From the NCBI RefSeq assembly GCF_003352065.1, contig NZ_CP025803.1, forward strand, positions 2,831,574 through 2,895,573: DNA of 64,000 bases. The letters run 5' to 3'. Both the position numbers and the translations under genes were made by a program. Of the stretch, positions 8,766 through 17,267 are shown one piece after another. The notes below the pieces were generated by a model, which worked only from the letters and a program-made list of their open reading frames with translations, had not been told where the DNA came from and ran no database searches. Numbering within the stretch: the stretch's first letter is position 1; the number at the start of each line of letters is the position of its first letter. Origin of the DNA: Sulfitobacter sp. SK011. GTDB taxonomy: Bacteria > Pseudomonadota > Alphaproteobacteria > Rhodobacterales > Rhodobacteraceae.

Positions 8766-8777
8766 CGACTTATTGAG

Positions 8778-9866
8778 ATGGCAGACACAACGCTTTTGCT
8801 GAATGGTTTCAGCATTATAGGCAATCCACAGTCGAACACCAACGCGAGCAATGGTGGCAACCTTTTCATCCACGGCGGCACTGCTGTGTTTGAAGCGGAC
8901 GATATCATCGTGTTTACCGTGACCAATGTGACTGCCAACGGCACCCTGACCGACAATTCAGTGGTCACCGGTGTGATCGTCTATGACAACGCAACCGACT
9001 ACTATTATGACATCCCCAAATTCAACTATTCCGGTACCGCCGACATCGACATCGACCGCAATTCAATGGGTGACCGGTATCTGGAATTTGACGCAAGCGG
9101 GCTGACCTCGACCGATCCGGGTGCGCCCGTTCTGAACGATCTCGCGGTTGTTGCAGGTGTCAATATTCTGGCCACGCTTGCGTCAACCAACGGCCCGCTG
9201 CGCATCACGACGACCGAGGATATCGACCTTAACGCCGACGGCATTATCAGCCCAGGGGAACAGGGGGACGGATCATTCTCAAGCGATCTCAACACCTTGG
9301 CAGTGATTTGTTTTGCCAAGGGCACCCTGATCGAAACCCCTGATGGCCCCCGTTATATCGAAACGCTCAAATTGGGCGACCTGGTCAACACGCTGGACAA
9401 CGGCCCACAAAAGATACGCTGGATCGGCTCTCAGACCATGTCAGGATATGGCACCACGGCACCTGTCCACATCGCAGCAGGAGCACTTGGCAACATCAGG
9501 CCGCTTGTGGTGTCCCAGAACCATAGAATGCTGATCAACGGGGCGCGCGCCGAATTGTTTTTTGGGCAAGCCGAGGTCCTGGTTGCAGCCAAGCACCTTG
9601 TTGATGGCGATAGCTGCAGGATCATGCCCTGTGCCAGCGTCAGCTATTATCATTTTCTGTTTGACGATCATCAGATCGTCTTCGCAGAAGGCTGCCCCAC
9701 GGAAAGTCTTTATCCCGGCTCCCAGACACTTGATGTTGTCGCACCGGACGAGCGCGATGAAATCGTCGCCCTCTTTCCCGAACTGACTGAGTCCAAAAGT
9801 GCGCTTCCGTTGACCCGCCCCGCTTTACGCCAATACGAAGCACTTGCCCTGCGCCAAATCGCTTAA
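8778..9866 (+). CDS. Hint-domain (Hedgehog/intein-type) protein
   Basis: 362 residues. The first 175 form a Ser/Thr/Asn/Asp-rich region with a calcium-loop-like DLNADGIISPGEQGDGS, typical of secreted proteins, but no cleavable signal peptide. At Cys178 a Hint domain starts: CFAKGTLIETPDGPRYIETL, then LGDLVNTLDNG and VVSQNHRMLI. Hint domains self-process in Hedgehog proteins and inteins. In Rhodobacterales this Hint_2 group is common on extracellular or type I secreted proteins, but its chemistry is little studied. The start has only a weak ribosome binding site, so the true N-terminus could differ slightly. Confidence 0.85.
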   Translation: MADTTLLLNGFSIIGNPQSNTNASNGGNLFIHGGTAVFEADDIIVFTVTNVTANGTLTDNSVVTGVIVYDNATDYYYDIPKFNYSGTADIDIDRNSMGDRYLEFDASGLTSTDPGAPVLNDLAVVAGVNILATLASTNGPLRITTTEDIDLNADGIISPGEQGDGSFSSDLNTLAVICFAKGTLIETPDGPRYIETLKLGDLVNTLDNGPQKIRWIGSQTMSGYGTTAPVHIAAGALGNIRPLVVSQNHRMLINGARAELFFGQAEVLVAAKHLVDGDSCRIMPCASVSYYHFLFDDHQIVFAEGCPTESLYPGSQTLDVVAPDERDEIVALFPELTESKSALPLTRPALRQYEALALRQIA

Positions 9867-9875
9867 GGTCGCGAC

Positions 9876-10331
9876 CTAAAGCGGCCCCGGCAATCGCTCT
9901 TCGCTCAATAGGACATTCGCCTCAACCTCCCCTGCCCCCGGTAAGGTCATGATCCGCCGCCGCAGCACCCGCTCAAAATCTGGCAGATCACGCGCCACGA
10001 CCCGCAAGCGGTAATCATAAAGCCCCAGCACATGTTCCACGGTTTGCACCTCAGGGATGGCCACAACGGCACGTTCGAAATCATCCAAACTGACCCGGCC
10101 CTTGGTTGCCAGTTTCACACCCAAAAACACCGTCACGCCAAACCCCAAACTTTCCGCATTGAGGTGCAGACGCCGTCCGGCGATCACACCCGCCTCTTCC
10201 AACCGTCTGATTCTGCGCCATGTGGCAGGCTGCGACAGCCCGAACCGCCGCCCCAGCGCACTCGCACTTTGGCTTGCGTCCTTTACCAGTGCGCGGATCA
10301 ACCCGCGATCAATCTCGTCAATATGTGTCAC
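9876..10331 (-). CDS. Lrp/AsnC-family regulator (second of a tandem pair)
   Basis: 151 residues: N-terminal HTH (IDEIDRGLIRALVKDASQSASALGRRFGLSQPATWRRIRRLEEAGVI) followed by an AsnC ligand/oligomerisation domain with VEHVLGLYDYRLRVVARDLPDFE. These are feast/famine regulators that sense amino acids. The ATG overlaps the stop of the upstream Lrp gene by 4 bp (ATGA), so the two are translationally coupled and may form hetero-oligomers. The pair is divergent from ilvC, a typical Lrp target; control of ilvC is inference. Confidence 0.93.
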   Translation of the reverse strand: MTHIDEIDRGLIRALVKDASQSASALGRRFGLSQPATWRRIRRLEEAGVIAGRRLHLNAESLGFGVTVFLGVKLATKGRVSLDDFERAVVAIPEVQTVEHVLGLYDYRLRVVARDLPDFERVLRRRIMTLPGAGEVEANVLLSEERLPGPL

Positions 10332-10783
10332 AGCGGCAGCCCCTGATCCGATTTGATCCGCGCCACCTGCATCAGCGCCTCGATGTCCGCGATATGCGGC
10401 AGGGTCAGGATCCGACCGCGATAAATCTGCTGATAGTGCGCCATATCGCGCGCAATGATGGAAAGCCGCACGTCCACACGGCCCAAAAAGGTCTGTAATT
10501 CAATCACTTCAGGCACTTTGCGCGCCTCAGCCATGAAGGCATCAAATGCGTTGCCTTGAGTCTTATCCAGCGTGATCCGCAAGCTGACCTCAACCGCATA
10601 GCCCAGCGCCACCCAGTCAACCACCGCGCCCACGCCGCGCAAAATGCCATCCTCTTGCAGCCTGGCAATCCGCCGTGCCGCCTTGCCCGGCGTCATGCCG
10701 CAGCGGTCAGCCAATTCACCCGGACTGAGGCTTGGTTCTGCCTGCCAATAGCGCAACAAGCGACGATCCGCATCATCAAGCAT
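10328..10783 (-). CDS. Lrp/AsnC-family regulator (first of a tandem pair)
   Basis: 151 residues, the same length as its partner but well diverged in sequence. N-terminal helix-turn-helix LDDADRRLLRYWQAEPSLSPGELADRCGMTPGKAARRIARLQEDGIL; C-terminal AsnC domain with VIELQTFLGRVDVRLSIIARDMAHYQ. It is the promoter-proximal gene of the pair and lies about 140 bp from the ilvC start in the opposite direction, so the shared gap (10784-10921) probably carries both promoters and Lrp-type sites. I could not pick out a specific operator by eye. Confidence 0.93.
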   Translation of the reverse strand: MLDDADRRLLRYWQAEPSLSPGELADRCGMTPGKAARRIARLQEDGILRGVGAVVDWVALGYAVEVSLRITLDKTQGNAFDAFMAEARKVPEVIELQTFLGRVDVRLSIIARDMAHYQQIYRGRILTLPHIADIEALMQVARIKSDQGLPL

Positions 10784-10846
10784 GATTTTTCCGTTTAATA
10801 GACATATGGCGCATTATCATCTTCATCTAGCCAAATAAACTCATAA

Positions 10847-11944
<1,098 letters not shown>

Positions 11945-11983
11945 GGCAACCACAGTTCGACCTCTAACGAACAAAATACGATT

Positions 11984-12011
11984 GACCCTGGCCCGCAAGC
12001 CGGGGTCATTT
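11984..12011 (+). terminator. Likely intrinsic terminator after ilvC
   Basis: GACCCTGGC (11984-11992) pairs with GCCGGGGTC (11999-12007), a 9-bp stem with one G-T wobble and a 6-nt loop, followed by ATTTA. The T-run is weak. Confidence 0.55.
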
Positions 12012-12048
12012 ATGTGCAGGCACATATCCAGACAAAAAGCGGGATGAC

Positions 12049-12978
12049 ATGACCGAAACCGACGCCCCGCAGATCACCAGAACAAGCTGGTTCATGGTCG
12101 CCCTTTTGGCCTTCATCTGGGGCGGCACATTTTTGGTGACCGAAGTCGCCCTGACCGGCATCACACCGTTCTGGCTTGCCGCCTCACGCATCGGTTTTGC
12201 CGCTGTGGTGATGGGGTTGATCTGGGCGCTGCGGGGGTTCCCGCTTTTCAAGACCACGCCGTCGACAGGCCATATCGTGGCCATGCTTTTCATCGGCATG
12301 GCCTCCTCCGCAATCCCATTTTCGCTGCTGGCCTGGGGTCAGCAATATGTCACTTCGGGATTTGCCGGTGTCTCAATGGCCTCGGTTGCCCTCATCGTGC
12401 TGCCATTGGCGCATTTCATGGTCCCCGGCGAACGCATCACTCTGCGCAAAGCACTTGGGTTTCTTGTGGGCTTTTGCGGTGTCGTGATCCTGATCGGTGG
12501 TCAGGCATTTGAAAGCACCGGCACGGCTCTGGAATTTCCCGGTCGGATGGCCTGTATCGGGGCGGCAGGTTGTTACGCGCTCAGTTCAATCCTGATGCGC
12601 CGGTTACCGCAGGTTGACGCCATCGGGCTTGCCACGGTTCTGTTGATCATCGGCGGCAGCCTCGCAATCCCCATGGCCCTGATCGTTGAAGGGCCGCCAC
12701 CGGCTCCCTCGCCCAAGATTCTGCTGGTACTGGCGTTCCTCGGCCTTGTCCCAACAGCCGCTGCCAATTTTCTAAGGGTGCTGGTTGTGCGCAGCGCGGG
12801 TCCGGTGTTCATGTCATTGGTCAACTATCAGGTGCCCGTCTGGTCCGTGGTGCTGGGCGCGCTGATCTTGTCCGAACCGCTGCCCCCTTCGCTGATTTAT
12901 GCGATGGCATTGATCCTCGCTGGCTTGGGTCTGAGCCAATATGGCGCGCTGAAACGTCTGTTTTCCGGGCGCGGCTGA
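12049..12978 (+). CDS. EamA/DMT-family transporter
   Basis: 309 residues made of two five-helix EamA repeats. The first opens WFMVALLAFIWGGTFLVTEVAL and the second ends with NYQVPVWSVVLGALILSEPLPPSLIYAMALILAGLGLSQYG. That is the 10-TM drug/metabolite exporter architecture in the inner membrane. The substrate is unknown. It follows the ilvC terminator and appears to be its own unit. Confidence 0.9.
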   Translation: MTETDAPQITRTSWFMVALLAFIWGGTFLVTEVALTGITPFWLAASRIGFAAVVMGLIWALRGFPLFKTTPSTGHIVAMLFIGMASSAIPFSLLAWGQQYVTSGFAGVSMASVALIVLPLAHFMVPGERITLRKALGFLVGFCGVVILIGGQAFESTGTALEFPGRMACIGAAGCYALSSILMRRLPQVDAIGLATVLLIIGGSLAIPMALIVEGPPPAPSPKILLVLAFLGLVPTAAANFLRVLVVRSAGPVFMSLVNYQVPVWSVVLGALILSEPLPPSLIYAMALILAGLGLSQYGALKRLFSGRG

Positions 12979-13093
12979 CCCAGTTCACCCTTTCAAAAAT
13001 ACCGATGCGCGACGCCTGAGAGCACGCAAGAACCAACAACAGAAACGCCAAATCAAATATGTCGTGCGCATCCCAAGGGTGCGCGCATTCGGA

Positions 13094-14440
13094 TCAGCCC
13101 GAGACCGCCTGTTCAACGGCCGCAACGACACTGTCCACCGCCCCCTCCATCAGTTTGGCATCTTCATGTTCGGCCATCACCCGTATCAAAGGCTCCGTGC
13201 CTGATGCCCGGATCAACAACCGGCCCTTGCCCGACAGATCGGCTTCGGCCTGGGCGATGGCGGACTGCACGTGCGGATTGTCCAAGGGGGCCTGATCCGC
13301 CCCGAAAGCCACGTTTTTCAAAAGCTGCGGCACCGGCTCAAACTGGTTCAGCAACACCGAAGACGGCTCGCCCGACCGCACCATTTCGGCCAGAAACTGC
13401 AACCCGGCCATCAATCCGTCGCCGGTGGTGGAGTAATCGGTCATGACAATATGACCGGATTGTTCCCCACCAAGGTTGAAACCGCCTTGCCGCATCCGTT
13501 CCACCACATGGCGGTCCCCGACACTGGTACGCTCCAACCGCAATCCCTGACCCTGCAGGAAATAATCAAGCCCCAGATTGCTCATCACTGTGGCCACCAG
13601 TGCGCGGCCCTTGAGCCTGTCTTCCGACGCCCAGCGTGCTGCCATCAGCGCCATGAACTGATCGCCATCGCCGACTTTGCCGTTTTCATCCAGCAATATG
13701 ACCCGGTCCGCGTCCCCATCCAGACAAATGCCCACATGCGCGCCATGTGCCACAACCGTTTCCGCCGCAGATTGCGGATGGGTTGATCCGCACCCTTCGT
13801 TGATGTTGTGGCCCGTTGGGCTGACGCCGACGGGGATGACCTCTGCGCCCAGCTCCCACAGCGTGTCGGGGGCAACCTTATAGGCTGCTCCATTGGCGCA
13901 ATCGACCACGACTTTCAGGCCATCCAGCCGCATCTGGCGCGGGAACGATGATTTCACCCGTTCGATATAACGATATCGGCCATCATCAATCCGTTTGGCA
14001 CGGCCAATCTCAACGGCCGGGGTGGGCTCCACCCCGTTCGCCACCAGGGCCTCAATGTCAGCCTCGGCCTGATCGGATAATTTGTACCCATCAGGTCCGA
14101 AAAACTTGATCCCATTATCCTGCGCCGGGTTGTGGCTGGCTGAAATCATGACCCCAAGGTCCGCGCGCATGGAGCGTGTCAGCAAGCCAACCGCCGGTGT
14201 GGGCACCGGGCCCAGCAACAACACGTTCATGCCGGTGCTCGTCAGCCCGGCGGTCAGCGCATTTTCGAACATATATCCCGACAACCGGGTATCCTTGCCA
14301 ATCACCACCCGGTGCACGCCGGTGTTGTCGCGCCTGAAATACCGCCCCACAGCCGCACCGATGCGCAAGGCCATTTCTGCGGTCATAGGATGGATGTTGG
14401 CTGTGCCGCGCACACCATCGGTTCCGAACAATTTTGTCAT
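13094..14440 (-). CDS. glmM: Phosphoglucosamine mutase
   Basis: 448 residues. Converts glucosamine-6-P to glucosamine-1-P for UDP-GlcNAc, peptidoglycan and LPS. Begins [26 protein letters not shown]; the phosphoserine loop is [23 protein letters not shown], the metal loop [16 protein letters not shown], the sugar-binding loop GGEQSGHIV, and the phosphate-binding loop [17 protein letters not shown]. Its ATG overlaps the folP stop (ATGA). The folP-glmM pairing is also known from Escherichia coli. Confidence 0.98.
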   Translation of the reverse strand: MTKLFGTDGVRGTANIHPMTAEMALRIGAAVGRYFRRDNTGVHRVVIGKDTRLSGYMFENALTAGLTSTGMNVLLLGPVPTPAVGLLTRSMRADLGVMISASHNPAQDNGIKFFGPDGYKLSDQAEADIEALVANGVEPTPAVEIGRAKRIDDGRYRYIERVKSSFPRQMRLDGLKVVVDCANGAAYKVAPDTLWELGAEVIPVGVSPTGHNINEGCGSTHPQSAAETVVAHGAHVGICLDGDADRVILLDENGKVGDGDQFMALMAARWASEDRLKGRALVATVMSNLGLDYFLQGQGLRLERTSVGDRHVVERMRQGGFNLGGEQSGHIVMTDYSTTGDGLMAGLQFLAEMVRSGEPSSVLLNQFEPVPQLLKNVAFGADQAPLDNPHVQSAIAQAEADLSGKGRLLIRASGTEPLIRVMAEHEDAKLMEGAVDSVVAAVEQAVSG

Positions 14441-15462
14441 GTCTCAAGTCCTAGCATGGCAGCGCGCCACAACGCGACGGCCTGTATCGTTTCAGGCACA
14501 TCATGCACACGTAGCATCTGAATACCATGCGTCAGCGCCGCCAATGCCACACCAATTGATCCCGGTGCGCGATCTGTCGCCTCAGGTGCATTGCCGATGG
14601 TGCCTATGAACCGCTTGCGCGATGCCCCAAGCAAGATCGGCACACCCAATCCGTGAAAGAGGCTGAGCCGGGCCAGCAAGGTCAGATTGTGCTGCCGGGT
14701 TTTGCCAAAACCAATGCCGGGGTCCGCGATGATCCGGGCGCGCGGAATGCCTGCGGCCTCCAACAACTGGATCTGGCGTTCGAGAAAATCATAAACATCA
14801 AGCAGCACGTCGTCATACCGGGGGTCTTGTTGCATTGTCGCGGGATCACCCAGCGCATGCATGACACAGACAGGCAGGTTTTGCCCGGCACAATAAGGTG
14901 CCAACCCCGGATCATAGGTAAATCCAGAGACATCATTGACCAGATTGGCCCCTGCCGCGACAGCCGCCTGCGCCACCGCCGCCTTGCGGGTATCGATTGA
15001 GATTGCATGGGCAACACCCGCCGCACGCAGGCCTTGGATTACCGGAACAACGCGCTGAATTTCCGCCTCAACTGCAAGTGTGGCGGCACCCGGCCTGGTG
15101 GATTCGCCGCCCACATCCAGCAGGTCCACGCCCGCATTCAGCATCGCGGTGCCAGTGGCCACCGCATCAGCCGCCGCCGCGTTGACGCCACCGTCTGAAA
15201 AACTGTCTGGTGTGGCATTCAGAATGCCCATCACCCGCGGCCGGTCCATGCCAAGACCCGCAATGTCCGCACGCGCGCTTGTCAGCCTCGTCATGACATC
15301 TGCCGGCAGGACATCTGCAGGCAAAACCTGCGCCGTCTCTCCCCGGCCAAGAACCTCGACATGGGTGAACCATCCCCAGCCGCCAGCAATCTGCAGGGCC
15401 GCGTCGGGCCGGGCCGGTCCGACCTGCACAAGCGGTCTGAAATACCTTTCCCGTGCGCTCAC
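14437..15462 (-). CDS. folP: Dihydropteroate synthase
   Basis: 341 residues, longer than the about 280 of E. coli FolP because of about 70 extra N-terminal residues. The TIM barrel has both family signatures: [16 protein letters not shown] with [13 protein letters not shown], and the phosphate site [11 protein letters not shown] followed by [12 protein letters not shown]. Joins pABA to dihydropterin pyrophosphate; the sulfonamide target. The start codon is GTG, overlapping the folB stop by 4 bp (GTGA). Middle gene of folB-folP-glmM. Confidence 0.97.
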   Translation of the reverse strand: MSARERYFRPLVQVGPARPDAALQIAGGWGWFTHVEVLGRGETAQVLPADVLPADVMTRLTSARADIAGLGMDRPRVMGILNATPDSFSDGGVNAAAADAVATGTAMLNAGVDLLDVGGESTRPGAATLAVEAEIQRVVPVIQGLRAAGVAHAISIDTRKAAVAQAAVAAGANLVNDVSGFTYDPGLAPYCAGQNLPVCVMHALGDPATMQQDPRYDDVLLDVYDFLERQIQLLEAAGIPRARIIADPGIGFGKTRQHNLTLLARLSLFHGLGVPILLGASRKRFIGTIGNAPEATDRAPGSIGVALAALTHGIQMLRVHDVPETIQAVALWRAAMLGLET

Positions 15463-16385
15463 AATCGGTCCTGGTCTGCCGATGCCGCCCGCAAGGGGAC
15501 CGATGCACCATCTGGCAATTCCGCACCCACAACCAACATTTCCTGCGCATCAAATGTCGCCGCGAACCACGCCGCCAATGCAACAGCATCGCGCGGTTGG
15601 GCTGATGGCGTATCCACCGCGTCCAACACCATTTTAGAGGGTGCCCAGACGCAGGTCTGGCCGTTCTTCATCGCCCAGTCCAGTTCTGTCCGGGTTTCAA
15701 CCACCACACACCGGTCATCCTTTGCCGCCAGCACCCAGGCGTTTTGTTCAATCGCGAGCAGATCAATACGCCGCTGCGCCATGCGGTGCGGTACCTGCGG
15801 CGCTGGCGCGTCAGAGGAGGCCCCGACACATATGATCAACGGACGGCCCAGCGCCTCCAGCTGATCAATCCAGCCCCCAAGGTGCGGCGACGCAATGGCC
15901 GCATTGCTGAGATACACCAGTTCGGGATGCGGTACATCGCCCTGGCTGAGGTCTGGCGGCGGTGCGCCGTCACGCGCGCGCACGATCTCGACACCCAATG
16001 CACCGGGGCCACGGTCGAGCTTTTCAATGCGCACAAACACCCGCATCGCTTGCGGTTCCAGCAAGATACGTTCGGCCACCCGTTCCGCCAATGTCTCAAG
16101 CAGGTTCAACCGTTCATCTGCCAGCTCAAATGCGATCGCCTCGGTCACGCGGTCATATGACAGGATGCGGTCCACATCATCGTCGATTGGTCCTGTCAGC
16201 GGCTGAACTTCCACCACGACATTAAAGCATATGCGCTGGGTGACACCGCGCTCTGCCTGAAACGCGCCAATTTCAACCTCGACGATATGATCGCGCAGTG
16301 AAATCCGGTCCAGCGGGTCGTCACCTGCCATGGCTTCTGCGCGCTCTGAGGGGTGCCCAAAGGCAAGGCGGACTTCGTTCGACAT
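15459..16385 (-). CDS. folB: Dihydroneopterin aldolase with extra C-terminal domain
   Basis: 308 residues. Residues about 25-140 are a FolB domain: RISLRDHIVEVEIGAFQAERGVTQRICFNVVVEV, DDDVDRILSYDRVTEAIAFEL, LNLLETLAERVAERIL and RVFVRIEKLDRGPGALGVEIVR, covering the substrate and tetramer contacts. Stand-alone FolB is about 120 residues. Here about 165 more follow, with an ELVYLSNAAIASP segment and RPLIICVGASSDAPAP, whose function I do not recognise; a similar extension occurs in other Rhodobacterales as far as I recall. First gene of folB-folP-glmM, all overlapping by 4 bp. Confidence 0.9.
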   Translation of the reverse strand: MSNEVRLAFGHPSERAEAMAGDDPLDRISLRDHIVEVEIGAFQAERGVTQRICFNVVVEVQPLTGPIDDDVDRILSYDRVTEAIAFELADERLNLLETLAERVAERILLEPQAMRVFVRIEKLDRGPGALGVEIVRARDGAPPPDLSQGDVPHPELVYLSNAAIASPHLGGWIDQLEALGRPLIICVGASSDAPAPQVPHRMAQRRIDLLAIEQNAWVLAAKDDRCVVVETRTELDWAMKNGQTCVWAPSKMVLDAVDTPSAQPRDAVALAAWFAATFDAQEMLVVGAELPDGASVPLRAASADQDRL

Positions 16386-16494
16386 GGAATTGGCTTTCGC
16401 AGTACTGAATTCACGACCAACCTAGCCGATAGAGAGTAATTAACAGGTCGGGGAGCGTCAGGCCAGACCGCGAAAGCGGCGACAGGGCCGCGTG

Positions 16495-17148
16495 TCAGTT
16501 AGACGCGGACCGCCATGTGTGGCGGTAAAACAGGTGCTGCCCGATGCGCGCGGTCTTGGTATAGACCCGCGCCCAGCTTGGGCGCACGGCCGTGGTGTGA
16601 TAATGCGTCGCCCCGTCCGTCAATTTCGGCGCATTCCCATCAAGGATCAGACGGGCCACCTTGCCCACCCGTGTGAATGCCATTGGCTCAGCTATGACTT
16701 CTTTGTTGCCGTCACAGGTATAGGTGAACTGACAGCCGTACTTCTTGCCCGTGCCCTGATGTATCACACCACAAAGCGATCCGGGAAAACGGGCACTTTT
16801 GACCCGGTTCATGATCACTTCGGCAACGGCAAACTGACCTTTGACCGTCTCACCGCGCGCCTCGAAATAAAGCGCCTCTGACAGACAACGCCATTCAGCA
16901 CTGCCTTTGGCCTTGGGTTGTGCGTCGATCCAGCTGCGCGAGTATTGCACCGATCCGGGCGCAACTGTCGGAGGGGTGATCATCGCCTTGAGCCGTTTGC
17001 TGCCAGTATACTTCAGGCCCTGTGTTTCTGTCCGAGCCAGCCCTTCGGCGGTGTCCGGATTGGCAATCGCACCAACTGGTGCTGCCGAAACAACTGCAAT
17101 CAGCAGCAAGAAATATGTGACCCTAAGCAAACGCATGGAGCGCCTCAA
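16495..17148 (-). CDS. Secreted cell wall hydrolase, SleB/Hydrolase_2 type
   Basis: 217 residues with an N-terminal signal peptide (MRLLRVTYFLLLIAVVSAAPVGA). The catalytic domain has CLSEALYFEARGETVKGQFAVAEVIMNRV, CGVIHQGTGKKYGCQFTYTCDG and a C-terminal GATHYHTTAVRPSWA, matching SleB-like spore cortex hydrolases found in alphaproteobacteria as muramidases. It probably cleaves peptidoglycan in the periplasm. An alternative ATG lies four codons in (17136). It stands between the folate operon and the PPDK-like gene. Confidence 0.88.
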   Translation of the reverse strand: MRRSMRLLRVTYFLLLIAVVSAAPVGAIANPDTAEGLARTETQGLKYTGSKRLKAMITPPTVAPGSVQYSRSWIDAQPKAKGSAEWRCLSEALYFEARGETVKGQFAVAEVIMNRVKSARFPGSLCGVIHQGTGKKYGCQFTYTCDGNKEVIAEPMAFTRVGKVARLILDGNAPKLTDGATHYHTTAVRPSWARVYTKTARIGQHLFYRHTWRSASN

Positions 17149-17267
17149 TCGTTGGAAATACTTCGGGCCGACTAACCAAGATGGCGCTTTACGTAAACCC
17201 CGGGGTCATTATGTTACGCGAAAAGCCGCGCACCGACTCAATCTGTAGCGTTTTGGTGCTGCTGGAC

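Noticed and set aside
9863-9877. CTTAAGGTCGCGAC after the Hint gene, repeated at about 33622 after the GST gene
   Set aside because: A shared 14-mer that includes the stop codon; two copies in 64 kb are within what chance allows. Only the second copy has a possible hairpin partner.
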